A DNA stretch of 35,000 bases from Sphaeroforma sirkka. Lineage: Eukaryota > Opisthokonta > Ichthyosporea > Ichthyophonida. Location of the stretch: contig LUCW03001683.1 in NCBI GenBank assembly GCA_001586965.3, positions 22,501-57,500 on the forward strand, given 5' to 3'. Each line of letters opens with the position of its first letter. The stretch's first letter is position 1. The notes beneath the pieces are model-generated. The model was not told where the DNA came from and did not search any database. It was given only the letters and a program-made list of their open reading frames with translations. Below, one piece after another: positions 1 through 21,319 of this stretch. A program made the position numbers and the translations under genes.

Positions 1-1088
1 TCATTGAATGATGTGATAAACTGATAAAAATATGACAAAATGTTAAAAAAAAAATATATACTTTTAAAATATCAGTGCTGTTATATAGTAATCAGATGTG
101 ATGATCACCGTGATCTCAGTTAAATACCAAATGAGGAACGCACCATGGTGACGATAAACATCCAAACAAAGATCAGGATCATGTAATAACAGCCTCAAAG
201 AAGCTCTACACACTCGCCGTACAATGAGCAATGAGGAACGTGCGGAATAGACTACCAAGCAACCTCGTATAGCAGTACAACTGTAGATACTGAGGTAAAC
301 GTAAAACTAAATCAAGTATGTGTCATCACCCCGAGGTAAAAATTGAAAGGCCAATATTGATACTTTCATGCTCTTTTATATCTTGGTTCACATGGACAGA
401 TTAACAGCAACTTTATTTGTATATCACCGTCTCGATTTGGAGATGTATCGAGAATTCGAGACGAATGATACTGAACAACATTTGTTTACTATGGTACTTC
501 TCCGACAGAAACGTGCCAAGGCTAGGATGTCGGATAGGATTTACGTGGGCTGTTCATTATTTGACTATACGACGACAGATGTAGCCTTCAAATATAAAGA
601 TTAATGAATGCTGCACTTGGCGGACTAAGAGGATGTTGCTGCAATGGTAAACATGCGCATCCTAAGATCTTTCCATCGAGGCTGTTCGATTTGAGAAGGC
701 TATACAAACGTGTTAGAAGATAAAAGAATGAAGGCGATTTACATAGGTACGACAATATTCATTTTTTTTAGTCCATATATAAAATATACCTCGTTTTTTA
801 CAAAAATAAACAACAATCAAATATGATTATATGAATCATTCATAAATATTTATAAACACAATATTTAAAATACATAGAGCGAGGAGAAGTGATTGGTGTC
901 AAGAAGTTGAAGCCATCACTGATCGCTAACGTAAATTTGCATTTTATATATTCGATAATAAGTACTCTAGCAGAGAGGAAGCAGTTCAATCTGGTATGAA
1001 TGGTGGCGTTCTGTACGTAGAGACGATACATCCGTTTCACAGTACAAACAGGGTCCTGATCCCATCTGTAATGGACACATAGACAGTC
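1..1088. other. Upstream intergenic DNA, no supported gene
   Basis: AT-rich sequence upstream of the DENND4 start. A 78-codon open frame at 368-604 (plus) and others on both strands show no recognisable motif, no composition like the real exons here and no splice continuity, so I do not call them. The stretch at about 766-815 has T-rich and TATA-like sequence but lies some 280 bases from the start codon. It presumably holds the DENND4 promoter and 5' leader. Confidence 0.5.
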
Positions 1089-11106
<10,018 letters not shown>

Positions 11107-11682
11107 GCGATTAACAATAAAAAAAGGCTATGCCATGGATTGCATTGGGGTTTGATTTGGTTGTGTGTCTGTGGCCTACAGATACAAGCTGTCAGCCGAG
11201 CCACTTGCACGGCAGAGGTAGCTTATAACGACATTAGAACGGCAGGTGCCTGGTGTTGTTGTTGACTGTAGTCGCTTTTGTCGGGGTTGTCTGTCAGTGG
11301 TTATTAGCAATCAGAGCTGCAATAAAAGTACCTACGCAGTATGTCATGAGTTGCTTTGTATTTGAATTTGGCTGTGTCTGCGGTCTTGCAGTCTGTAAAT
11401 ACGAGCGTTCAGCAGAGCCACTGGAATGGCGGAGAAAGCGAACAATGCCATTGGAACGGTGCGGTAGCAGATTTACAAATCGTTGAATTTAGTCGCTCCC
11501 TTGTTGGGAGTTTCAATATATTTATCTGTCAACGGCTATCACTTCAACCGAGCCGGTGTTGGGTTCTAAACCCTGAGCCTGAACCACCCTAAATTTTCAC
11601 CAAAATGTATATGAAAATAAAATCCAAAACGCACATATATACTGCATGTATCCAATTCATCATCAAGGACCATTGATTCATT
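11107..11682. other. Intergenic spacer between DENND4 and the FABP-like gene
   Basis: Holds the DENND4 polyadenylation-type signal AATAAA (11116-11121), then non-coding sequence with a diverged duplication: cagccgagccacttgcacgg near 11194 and cagcagagccactggaatgg near 11411. A TATA-like catatatac near 11633 lies about 45 bases before the next start codon. Short open frames show no recognisable protein. Confidence 0.6.
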
Positions 11683-12505
11683 ATGCCTGTGCCGGTGTTC
11701 TCCCTACTTGATGCCTACAGAGGTCGGCGGAGTCTGAACCATACCCGATCGGATTCAGTCGAACCGATCCTTAGCCATGCAGGTGTAAACTACATGAAGC
11801 GCAATATGCTGGCTGCCCTGGGTATTGGTTATGAGATCATTCCAAGTGTAGAGGACGACAAGACATACATTACCGAGAAACAGTTCACTACTTTTGTGAA
11901 CAAGGAGTTGAAGATAGAATGCGGAGTATGTATATTATTGTAGCTTGTAGATAGTCAGGCAAGAGGGCCCCTTTTTTTCTTGATCACCTTTCGAGAAATT
12001 CAGCTTTAATTTCGCATTCGAGTCCATTTCGGTGGATACTAATATATATATCAATATATTCCTTTAATAAAGATGGACGGCAAGTTCAAAGAGTATACGC
12101 ACTACCATCACGACGGTAAGTATCGTTCTGAGCCGGAATGTTTTTATTCTCCGAATTTTGATCCTTATTGATTCACAAATTATGCTTGCAAAGAACCAAA
12201 ATAGATATAATCTTAGGTATTTTCGTTTCCTGACCTTTCTCTCTCTACTATATACAAATACAGCTTATGGCGTCGATTGTAAGAAGGCTTATAGATTCGA
12301 CGCATCGAATAAGCACCTCTACGCCCATGTTGAATCTACCGGAAGCTACCTAGGATACACATGGAATGAAGATAGATACGTCGAGGCTGACGGCATTTTG
12401 CACTGGGTCACCGAATTGGACTATGACGGTAAAAAGACTGTCAACCACCGTGTATTCGACTTAGACAAGCCCTCGACTGAAGATGCAGCAGCTAAGGCTA
12501 CCTAG
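11683..12505 (+). CDS. Small three-exon protein, weakly fatty-acid-binding-protein-like
   Basis: Exons 11683-11925, 12073-12115 and 12264-12505 join in phase (0, then 1) through GT-AG introns to give 175 residues with no signal peptide or membrane segment. I do not firmly recognise it. A faint pattern recalls cytosolic fatty-acid-binding proteins: a helical MKRNMLAALGIGYE like the family's YMKALGVGF, then FVNKELKIECGMDGKFKEYT like FKxTEISFKLGxxFDExT, and a late ILHWVTELDYDGKKT like KLVHVQKWDGKET. True FABPs have 130-135 residues; this one has a longer N-terminus and a STEDAAAKAT tail. If correct it would carry a fatty acid inside a beta-barrel in the cytosol. The gene model is much surer than the function. 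The third exon has the strongest coding look. Confidence 0.6.
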
Positions 12506-12857
12506 TTTAATAGACAGCGCCGGTTGATTCATTCCCAACGACACGGAGACTGCGGCGTGGGCGAATACCTATTAACTGCACCACATTTTTATCAGTTGAT
12601 CAAAATCACCATGACGATATTTTATAGTAAAGAGCGCTGAAAATCAGTACATATTTTTAGCTGTTTTGTGTACAGATAGCTGATATATAAAAGAGTACAT
12701 TTAGCCGCATGCAAAACTAGTAAATCTGAGTGTCTAGAGTGAAGAATGGTTGTAAGTTCGCGATAGTTTGCATACAATGTATTCAGCCGCGCAGCTATAT
12801 ATAGGTAGATTGCCAAGATATAGTACTCTGATGAGACATAAAAGGACGTTTTGAGTC
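12506..12857. other. Spacer with GT61 promoter region
   Basis: 352 non-coding bases between two plus-strand genes. No protein seen. The right end carries the TATA-like CTATATATAG listed separately. Confidence 0.6.
12795..12804 (+). promoter_or_regulatory. TATA-like palindrome CTATATATAG before GT61
   Basis: The perfect palindrome CTATATATAG sits about 54-63 bases before the GT61 start codon at 12858, a plausible core-promoter TATA element. The same decamer occurs upstream of the RTC3-like gene on the other strand. Confidence 0.5.
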
Positions 12858-15163
12858 ATGTTGAGAAAATTCAAAGTAAACCGTACGAACTGCAATAACG
12901 TGCAGGGGTTCGTTCGCACTGCGGTATGGGCTATATCACTTACTTATCTCCTGAACGTCGCGCGTATTGTTGTCCAATGGATGTCTAGTAGTACATTAGA
13001 ACCAAATGCTGAATTCAATATAAGAGACTCAATGCTATCGGAAGTAGATGAACAAACGCGGAAAGCAAACAAACTGGCTGAAATACGCAAGGTGCGGCAG
13101 ATTCTGAACTCGCCAGAAAACGAGGCTGCGATGAACGCGACCACAGGCTATGTCATGGGCAAGTTCCGCAAACACTCAGACAACTGCATATCCCCCGCGA
13201 TTCATCCAGCGAGCATGTATGCTTTGTTTGTGCCTCCGTTGAATCGCTATCGGTCGGAACACGGGTATAGTGTGCATTCGAGTGAAGCGACACAGATTAG
13301 CAAACACGAGCTCACTAAAAAAGAGTATCATTCCAACATGCGATGCAAGAAACACAAACCACACCGTAACGGGAGGAGGGCACCTCGAATATGCGAGTTT
13401 GAGAACATATGCGTGAGAGACGGACGGCTATTCACTTTGAACACGGTATGGGTGTGCTAATTCTGTAGTCTATGCCAGCTATATAGGTATATATGGTGCC
13501 TGATTTCTGTCTATCTTCTGTGGATGACAGCTCATAGTGCAAGTCTGCGCAATCTCATGCGTATAAGTATACAAAAAGCAGAACATGTTAGCGAGCTATC
13601 ACTAAAATCATCAACATCATACGTTGAATTAGACTATCCATACCCACACACTGTCGTCACCAGCCTCAGCATGTGCTTCTTACCATCACCCTCGTGTATT
13701 GATCTGGTCCATTCTATAATGCATATTGTTTCCGGTTCAGATTGACTTCACAAGGCTTACCATGTACTCCTTACCAACACATGAGTGCGTGTCTCCCATA
13801 CTTGTTCCTGGAAGTCGGCAGCAAGCCCTGTCGCTCATTGTTGGCGATGTAACTGTCGTTGACACTCCTACGATCCTCTTCTCAATGCGAGGTATTGTAC
13901 GCTCAAAGTCTCTATATCCTCACGGCTTAGCTATTTCGGCATGTCAGTAGTTGGTCGTATTATCATCTGCGTTAACCCAAATAAATGCATTCGTTCTTAA
14001 GTTTCTAGTGATTGAACAATTCAGAGGCCATATGCGTATCGGGAAGTGCCAATCGCGAGCAGCGGATTTGTTATCCATTCAAAGCAAGTCAGACGATATC
14101 ACCTTTTGCCTGAGTGAGTATTTTTTTAAACCTCAACTCACAGGGAAGTATAGCCATATGAATCTGCTGCTGACTTCCCTGGGCGTCTTCGATGCTGTAC
14201 ATTCTCAATTCGGGGAGGACTATGCAGTGGGGAACTCAACCATGACTAAGCCATACTCGGCTGTTATGATTCAAAATGCACTCTACAGAGGCTCTCAGAG
14301 AGATCTGTGGGCCAAGGTGATGCCATGGTTCAAGAAGATTCACAGTTCACAACGACCTCTGATGTTTTTTTTGCACGAGTTTGGGGGCACCACTTGCTTC
14401 CGGAAGGCTATTCTGGGCTCAGGTGGTGCTTATCAACCACTGTATCGATCGGCTGGGAGTACGGACAAGGAAGTACTTGCGCGGAAGTATCCGAAGTTGC
14501 ACCAACGTATGGCAACCATTGTACCGAAGTTTGCGGCGTATGTAGCAGACAAGCATGGAAGCACGGGTCAAGCGACATACCGCCCTGCTGCACCGAAATA
14601 CTCTTTCAAGGAGGATTCTAAATGAGGCGGAGGTGAGTAGGGATCCGACGGTGTGTGGTACTTTCAGCGCACCTAGTTATTACGAGATTCGTAGCTCTAC
14701 TTCAACTGATGTGCATTCCTATTCCACATACTGTCTTGACAGGTAAGCGCCACAATGGCTCAATTGGGCTACCACGTGTCAATTGTAGACTTTAACACGA
14801 TTCCGCTGTCGGAGCAGGTCAGATTAGTAAGGTAACCGCATGACGTATGCAACTTGCGATTTAGCACCTGTTTTGATTCCGCGAGTATATATATGATCCA
14901 AGTTCGGCTCAAATATTTTATGTCTGTGCAGATGGTAAAAGATGATATCACGTACAGTCATAAGACTGAACTGTTCTTGCAGTGACTACTATAGAATTAA
15001 GCTGTACATTTTTGAGTATGTGTCGTTTGGCGTTACTGGTATTGCATTCTATATATATATATATATATATATATTGCATATATATATATATATATATATA
15101 TACGCGCGCACACACACACACACACGCACACACACACACACACACGCGCACTCACACACACGT

Positions 15164-15205
<42 letters not shown>

Positions 15206-15715
15206 GTATATGCATATATCCGTATATATATATATATATATATATACCCGTATATATATATATATATATATATATACATAAATATACTTACATGCATACA
15301 TATACATATGTATGTAGGAATATATACATAAATACACACATACATACATACATACCTACATATATACATACATACCTACATATATACATACATACAGATA
15401 CATACATACATACTCACATGCATACATACATACATAAATGCATACATATATGCATACATTCCCTAGATACATACATACATACATACATACATACAAAAAT
15501 GCATACACACACGCATACACAAACATATACATACATATATACATGCGCACGTACTTACATACATACATTCATACACACATACATACACATATACATACAG
15601 CATACATACACACACACTCTCACACACACATATATATATACATACACACACACACACACAGCCACTCACCCACCCACACATACACCCACCCACCCACACA
15701 CACATATATATATAT

Positions 15716-15746
<31 letters not shown>

Positions 15747-15762
15747 CATATATATATATACG

Positions 15763-15815
<53 letters not shown>

Positions 15816-16705
15816 ATATATATACATATGTATATGTACATATACATATATATAGATGTGCGTATATATATATATATATATAGTTCGTAATATTGTTGTT
15901 TTCTTCCAATAATGGTATTTGCACATATTAACGCGTGACAATCAGCATTTAAATTTACGAACGGAAGTAAATGTATACACTTTTTTTTAGACATGATTGA
16001 CTTGATTGTTATTGTATTCTCATTCGTAGTCCTTAGGCGTTACACGCCAATCTTTCATCATACTCCATTATCTTTCGAACAGATCCACCGAGCTTCTCGT
16101 TGGTCTGAATGGACCTGAGCTGGACATGTCGCTATTTCTTAACCGTACACACTCGGCTCTAATCGAGCTGATAGGCTACAACGTCACGAGTGACATACAC
16201 TCCGTGTGGATGCAATATGCGGATGTTCCGTATGTCTCATGGCGCAACGAGAAACGAAGTCAAATCGGTCACAACGAGGTATGAGTTTATTGTCGATGAA
16301 AAAATACCGCAAAATAGTGAAGTTTATCCATATCTGTTTTGTGTCGAGTATATTGCGGTACAGTTTTATTGGAGCCTCAGATATACCTACTCGAAGTGAT
16401 TGTACAAACGCATCCGCGTGCAGCATTCCGGATAACTGTGGTTCTAGGTTTAACCGCTGCAACTATACGTTATCAACACTCATTTTGGTTCAACACTCGC
16501 TTTGTGACAGGTTTCGGACTCGTACCACAGGGTAGACTTCCGGCAGTACCAGTACCATCTAGATCAGTGGGTAGATCCGAAGGAGGTGGAGTTGTTGTGC
16601 CGGACCTCCCGGGCGGTCATAGCGAGACACTTAGGCAGACCCATACGGAGCCGGAAGGGTTTGGGCAGTGTAAGCGAGCTTACTAGTAAACACTTTGCAA
16701 CATAA
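12858..16705 (+). CDS. GT61-family glycosyltransferase (EOGT/POMGNT2-like), type II membrane protein
   Basis: Exons 12858-13445, 13741-13891, 14009-14632, 14743-14831, 16083-16278 and 16511-16705, about 613 residues. GT61 enzymes move GlcNAc or xylose onto proteins or glycans in ER or Golgi. Seen here: an N-terminal signal anchor at about 21-41; a stem; [17 protein letters not shown] (cysteine-rich family entry motif) ending exon 1; [13 protein letters not shown] in exon 3; [34 protein letters not shown] then LSEQVRLV; and the C-terminal core [22 protein letters not shown], where most relatives have VGxHGAGLTN. EOGT, POMGNT2 and plant xylosyltransferases share this order; I cannot choose the subtype. 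Frame changes once in exon 3, between about 14549 and 14575: upstream blocks are in one frame, the SRRILNEAE block in the +1 frame. An in-frame intron there would be far shorter than any other in the window. Confidence 0.85.
15049..15882. repeat. Composite TA/CA/TACA microsatellite in GT61 intron 4
   Basis: More than 800 bases of TA runs, (CA)n runs with CG interruptions, and a long CATA/TACA tetranucleotide tract around 15330-15600, then CA/CCCA and TA again. It fills most of the 1251-base intron between the exons ending at 14831 and starting at 16083. Confidence 0.96.
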
Positions 16706-17550
16706 CATATCACTCACAGTCTCCCTAACTTGTATCGAAACTATATTATATGCTACTCCGAGTTTATAACACGACAAAACACTCGCCATTGTTTGAATGA
16801 TTATTCTATGTTATCTACATATAGCATATCAGAGTACTTTGAAATCGTTTAACAATTGTTTGTACAGTTGGATACGCAAGCACACAATTTTGTGCAAGTG
16901 TAGCTTCGTTAGTAGAGCCGACTACACTCACAGCCGGGCATATTTTTGATACAGAGTATCGCATGATGGTTTCTTATGGAACCATACTGCACAAAGTGTG
17001 AACGATGGAGTACGACACTAATCGAAAAGATTTATAGCGTAAGGCTTGGACACAATTAAAACTAGATAGCAGGCAAAATAAAAATAAATAATGGTGCATG
17101 GATTTAATCGAGTCGTTCTGAATATAAACTACGAGTATACTGTAAACAATACCAATCGTCCTCAGGCGGCAAGGTTGTACCCTACTACTGTAGAAATGGC
17201 CACAAACAGGTTTCGAGTTATTTGACATCATATGATTACCTGAACGCGCTTACCTTCGAGTCACGAGAAAGCCCTATGGACGTCGCACACTCCGCATGTC
17301 TTCCTATATAAGCAGGCCTATGTAGTAAAGCGTGCAAGAGCAATGCAGACGCGATGTAACTTGCCATATTTATTTGACCTGCCCTAACCTATCAGTGTCA
17401 TAAGCACTTATGGAAGTATATATTCAGCGCACGGTAAAGATATATAATGTTTTATAAAGTACACTCGAAATGAACGATTAGATTTGTTTGATTACACATT
17501 TTTAATGACAACCATTACTGAGCACGGTCATTATACGTAACAATCCTAAT
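16706..17550. other. Convergent intergenic region between GT61 and RTC3-like genes
   Basis: 845 AT-rich bases that must hold the 3' ends of two converging genes. A minus-strand ATTAAA-type signal lies shortly after the RTC3-like stop. Open frames at 16974-17231 and elsewhere lack recognisable features. No RNA gene or repeat stands out. Confidence 0.6.
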
Positions 17551-18669
17551 TTAGTTTCTCTTGATGAACTCGCTTTCGACATTAGTCATGCCAGGTCCGG
17601 ACTTGATTTCTCCGGTTTCTAAAATCTTCTGAATACAATCGTCTTGCTGGTGCGTTCCAAAGGCAGAACTGGATGGAATAAAAATAAACAGAATAATGAC
17701 TATATAGAAATATTGTTCTAAAATTTACCAACAGGAAAATAGGTGCGAGAGGGTTTGCAATAAGAGTTTTTAAATAGAACAACTACAATTATCTGTCAAA
17801 CAATGGATGAACTATCCTTGTTTGTGGCAATCGCCGAAATATGTTTTTCAACTCTGACATATGCAACAACTAAACTACCCTGGTAGAGGCAGTGTATTCC
17901 ACAACCCACACCATTTCAACCAACTACTACAGACAAATATGCTAGTTAAACTACGTAGGTCAATACACACTCAAAAACTAAGCTTCACACTTTATGTACA
18001 TGGGGTAACATTTGACGATACAAACAGCCACCGCAGGACGATACAGGAGATAGCAATGTTTAATCAAGAATCTACACCGAGCATACAAGACACATAAAAT
18101 ACTTGAGACTGACCACCACGCTATATAATCTTAGAAACTGCAATATAATAGCTCCGTTAGAATGTAAGAAAAAAATCACTCCGTAAAGACAGCTTGGCAT
18201 GTCTAGATATCGATCTATCTTTATAAAAATATATATATATATGCAAACAGGCAATACATCTACTAACAACTGGTGCGACTTACTCTAATTCGGCCTTGGT
18301 GGGGCGAGAGGGTTCGCCCTGCTGGTTTCCGTGCTTGACGAAGATGTCATAGCTCTGGACAACGTTGGACATCGCAATAGACTTATCTTTTCTCCACTTC
18401 TGCACCTCACCTGTTATAATTGGGAAATGAAACAGAGTCAACGACGGTATTGTAATAGAGATAAATGGTAGATAAAGATGAAACCGAAGACGGCAGTTTT
18501 AAGTGAAAATAGAAAGAAGCTAGAGCTTACACAAATCAAGACATTCAACGATACAGTGCCCACACACCACCGTATAGATGAACTTACCAACTTCGGTGAT
18601 TACATAATAGGTATCGCCATCGTGAGAGATTGATACGTTTTCAGCGTTGTTTGGTTTGATTAGACCCAT
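17551..18669 (-). CDS. SBDS N-terminal-domain protein, RTC3-like
   Basis: Minus-strand exons 18669-18588, 18410-18284 and 17668-17551 join in phase to 108 residues; yeast Rtc3 has 111. The whole protein is one SBDS N-terminal (FYSH-type) domain: early SHDGDTYYVITEV, then EVQKWRKDKSIAMSNVVQ and SYDIFVKHG, and the conserved PTKAELDSAFGTHQQDD followed by CIQKILETGEI. The C-tail is short and polar. Fungal relatives bind RNA and are linked to stress and RNA metabolism; full-length SBDS/Sdo1 matures the 60S subunit, but its other two domains are absent here. Donors are GTAAG and GTAAGT; the first intron splits a glycine codon. The start is the only ATG before the conserved block, with a TATA-like element 86 bases upstream. 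Confidence 0.87.
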
Positions 18670-18754
18670 TGTTGTGTAATTTATTTGCGTGTATGTGTGT
18701 TGCTTGACAAAACTCTCGCGTGAAGAAATGCTACAGACCTACGCAAGCATTGGC

Positions 18755-18767
18755 TCTATATATAGAC
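18755..18767 (-). promoter_or_regulatory. TATA-like CTATATATAG and CCAAT box of the RTC3-like gene
   Basis: The palindrome CTATATATAG lies about 86 bases upstream of the minus-strand start at 18669. It abuts CCAAT read on the same strand (agCCAATgc). Position and composition suit a core promoter. It is the same decamer as upstream of the GT61 gene. Confidence 0.5.
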
Positions 18768-19381
18768 CGACCCTGTGGAATTTAGAGAATCCGGAAAATG
18801 CGAAGCATAGTTTCTTCGTTGTTTTTTTGTTTTTAAATTTTCCCATGTTTTTAATTTGTTTTGTTTATTTTTTTTTTTTTTAAATCCTCTTTTGGGTTGT
18901 TACTATTTTTATCCATCCCCCAGCTGACAGGCTGACAGTAGTGATCAGCGAGACCACTGATCACTGCGTCACTGACCCCAGTTAATAAAAAAAAATAAAT
19001 ATATTTATACCAGTACAGCGTCAGGCCGTCTTACAGTAGCGCAGTGAGCGCAACAGGTGAAATCACTAAAGACTGGTCAGTTGTCACTTGTCAGTTGAGT
19101 TGTCACTCGTTCAGTTGCAGTCTTGTAGACTATAAACTCAAGACATTTTACGTTAAAATTGTACAAACTTTGAATAAATATACGTTTACGCTCAATGGTT
19201 ATGTAACAATGGCCCGGCCCTATGGCTGCCTCTATGGATGCATTTTAAGGGCCCGGAGGTTCAAAATGTTGAAGCAATTTCTCTAAAGAGTTCTTTAAAT
19301 TGACATAATAGGTAAATGTTCCAGTCTTTGACTCTTGTATAAACGTTTCAAAATATATAAGTCGAATATATATCCGTTTTT

Positions 19382-19614
19382 AACGGGATGAGAACTTTTG
19401 GGTTTTAACTTTTAGATTGCTGTCATCAGTCAATCAGTCTTCAGAATAAATACATATTTAGTTCAGAATAGTTCAGATGATAATTTTTAAATTTTCTTCA
19501 ACGGGATGAGAACTTTTGGGTTCCAACTTTTAGATTGCTGTCATCAGTCAATCAGTCTTCAGAATAAATACATATTTAGTTCAGAATAGTTCAGATGATA
19601 ATTTTTAAATCTTC
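19382..19614. repeat. Two-copy tandem repeat, 118-bp unit
   Basis: A unit beginning aacgggatgagaacttttgg at 19382 repeats from 19500 with only a few mismatches (for example gttttaac against gttccaac). The copies contain tgtcatcagtcaatcagtct. They look like a recent local duplication of non-coding DNA. Confidence 0.95.
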
Positions 19615-20315
19615 TATATTTGTAGCAACATTTGCAAAAAAAAAAAAAAAAATCTCTTTTTGGCTTTCCCCGTTTATCTGGCCCTTTTTTTAGGTGGCTC
19701 TCACTGGTCACGAAATTGGAGATATCCCATGAGTTTTCATGACCCTCTGCCTCTGGTCTCTGGATTACGAGTTTACTTTTTAGGACCAAGAAGAACAAGG
19801 CCCAAGAAAGACTCGAACTCTCGAGTCAAGGTGGAGGCTCAGGGCCTCAGGAGTCAGGCCCCAGCCCTCTCAACCAAGGACTTGAGGTTCGTACTTCGTC
19901 ATACATATAGCTGAAATCGGATATATTTTTATATTGGTGAAACTGACCCAAATCTACTGAGAATTCTATGTTCCTAATATCGGTCGTGGTCCAATTAGAT
20001 AGTAGATAATGGCTACAAATATGGCAATAAATATTCATTTTTAAAGGTTCGAATTAAACCGCTGTATTTAAACTAGGTTACATATAAAATAGGGGTGACT
20101 ACTGTAGGTCAAATTAGCTCAACTGCAGAGCTTTCGCCGCGATAATTGTGTATTTACATCGTTAAAATGTGCATGTTTATATTAGTGTACACACTTTTTT
20201 AGTGTTTTTATGTCTGTAGATACATTTTCAAGTACACACATACTATTATTCGAATGATTTTTAATCAATACATATACACAAATAGACACAAATAAGCAAC
20301 CTAACACATCTACAT

Positions 20316-20373
20316 GCGTGTTGTCAACACGCGTCAACGATGATGCATCATCATGCAAGTACAGACACTTGCA
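20316..20373. repeat. Cluster of three perfect palindromes/hairpins
   Basis: Three adjacent self-complementary blocks: 20316-20332 GCGTGTTG-T-CAACACGC, 20339-20352 GATGATGCATCATC, and 20354-20373 TGCAAGT-acagac-ACTTGCA. All stems are perfect. Only a few bases separate them. Confidence 0.9.
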
Positions 20374-21220
20374 CATAAACCTGGAATTTTTTTTTGTAAA
20401 TACTTTCTAACCATTCATAAATTATTTCTAACTTGAGTTAGCACCTATTAAAGTAGTGTTACGCGTCTTTCAGTCGCCGATGAAAGTCATCTATGTTAAT
20501 GTTTCATGAAATTTAAATCAAATGTGTGCACGATGGATTCTGAAATTTCCTTGATAGTGTTATAAGCTATCATATGTATTCCCATGGTCTTACAAATGAT
20601 CAGAATGTGTTTACATCAGAGCATTCAAGTGTCTTTCATAGTACACGTGCGTTTGTGCACCAAAAAGCTCGAATTTAGGTTTGGTGAAGGTGTGCATTTG
20701 GAGGGCTGTATCTGTATGCCTGTATCTCGCGAAGTATTTACTATTTTCAGAGTCTGATCGGGCCCAGATTAAACCACAGATCTTGGTTCCTTCAATAAAA
20801 ACTTCGGTTTATAAGTATCCGATTGATGCGATAGAATCGGATTTTGCTCGTGAGCACTCGTCTATAAAGTATGAACATACAAAAAATGCCGCGTTTGTTC
20901 GAACCCGATGCAAAAAGAAATAAGTTTCGTTGTGATAAATCAAATCGGGCTGACCCTTTGAATTTGAGGTGAGAATCCTGAGGATAGTGATGATGTGTCG
21001 TATGCGTGCTTTTTGTCTTCTTGCAGGATGTCAAGTGAGAAACTTGCCCTTGAAGTTGCATACATTTGTGTATACTAACGCTGGTGAGGGCCTTATAAAA
21101 AACTGTACGTCCGCGACTGAGAGTGTCGCATCGTAGGTCTACGACCGGATGTCACGAATCTCTACACAATTAAACAGAAAATTTAGGACATGCGACGATC
21201 TTGGCACAGATGAGCAATTT

Positions 21221-21226
21221 TTTATT
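21221..21226 (-). terminator. Candidate AATAAA polyadenylation signal of the lipase gene
   Basis: AATAAA on the minus strand about 95 bases after the lipase stop codon at 21320. Position is typical for a 3' end signal; cleavage site not visible. Confidence 0.45.
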
Positions 21227-21319
21227 CATAGTTTTCGTTGACATAAAAAACAGTCCTCGGCTCGAAAGAAACGTGATCGGTGGGAGCCAGTCGTAGGCGC
21301 TATTGCTCGAATATGTTCA

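Larger units (their letters stand above)
18770..21319. other. Long intergenic region, no supported gene
   Basis: About 2.5 kb without convincing coding sequence. It contains poly-T and poly-A runs, a near-palindrome AGTGATCAG..CCACTGATCACT near 18940, a two-copy 118-bp repeat (19382-19614), a hairpin cluster (20316-20373) and an open frame at 20681-20923 without recognisable features. On the minus strand the AATAAA at 21226-21221 is about 95 bases past the lipase stop and likely its polyadenylation signal. Confidence 0.6.

Noticed and set aside
368-604. 78-codon plus-strand frame upstream of DENND4
   Set aside because: No motif, no splice partner and no composition difference from flanks; could be a diverged exon but unsupported.
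11555-11592. tRNA B-box-like ggttctaaaccc
   Set aside because: No A box, acceptor stem or anticodon arm can be built around it.
13524-13745. Extra GT61 exon before 13741
   Set aside because: Faint similarity of agcatgtgcttcttacc to the next exon, but including it breaks phase and adds no family motif.
14538-14600. A short intron explaining the GT61 frame change
   Set aside because: A GTATGT..AAG intron of about 62 bases would restore frame but removes the conserved LLHRNTLS part and is far shorter than other introns here.
16190-16399. Open frames around GT61 exons 5-6
   Set aside because: They run through the donor at 16279 in a frame different from the GT61 reading.
20681-20923. 80-codon plus-strand frame
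   Set aside because: No recognisable domain or intron partner; possibly an old repeat fragment.
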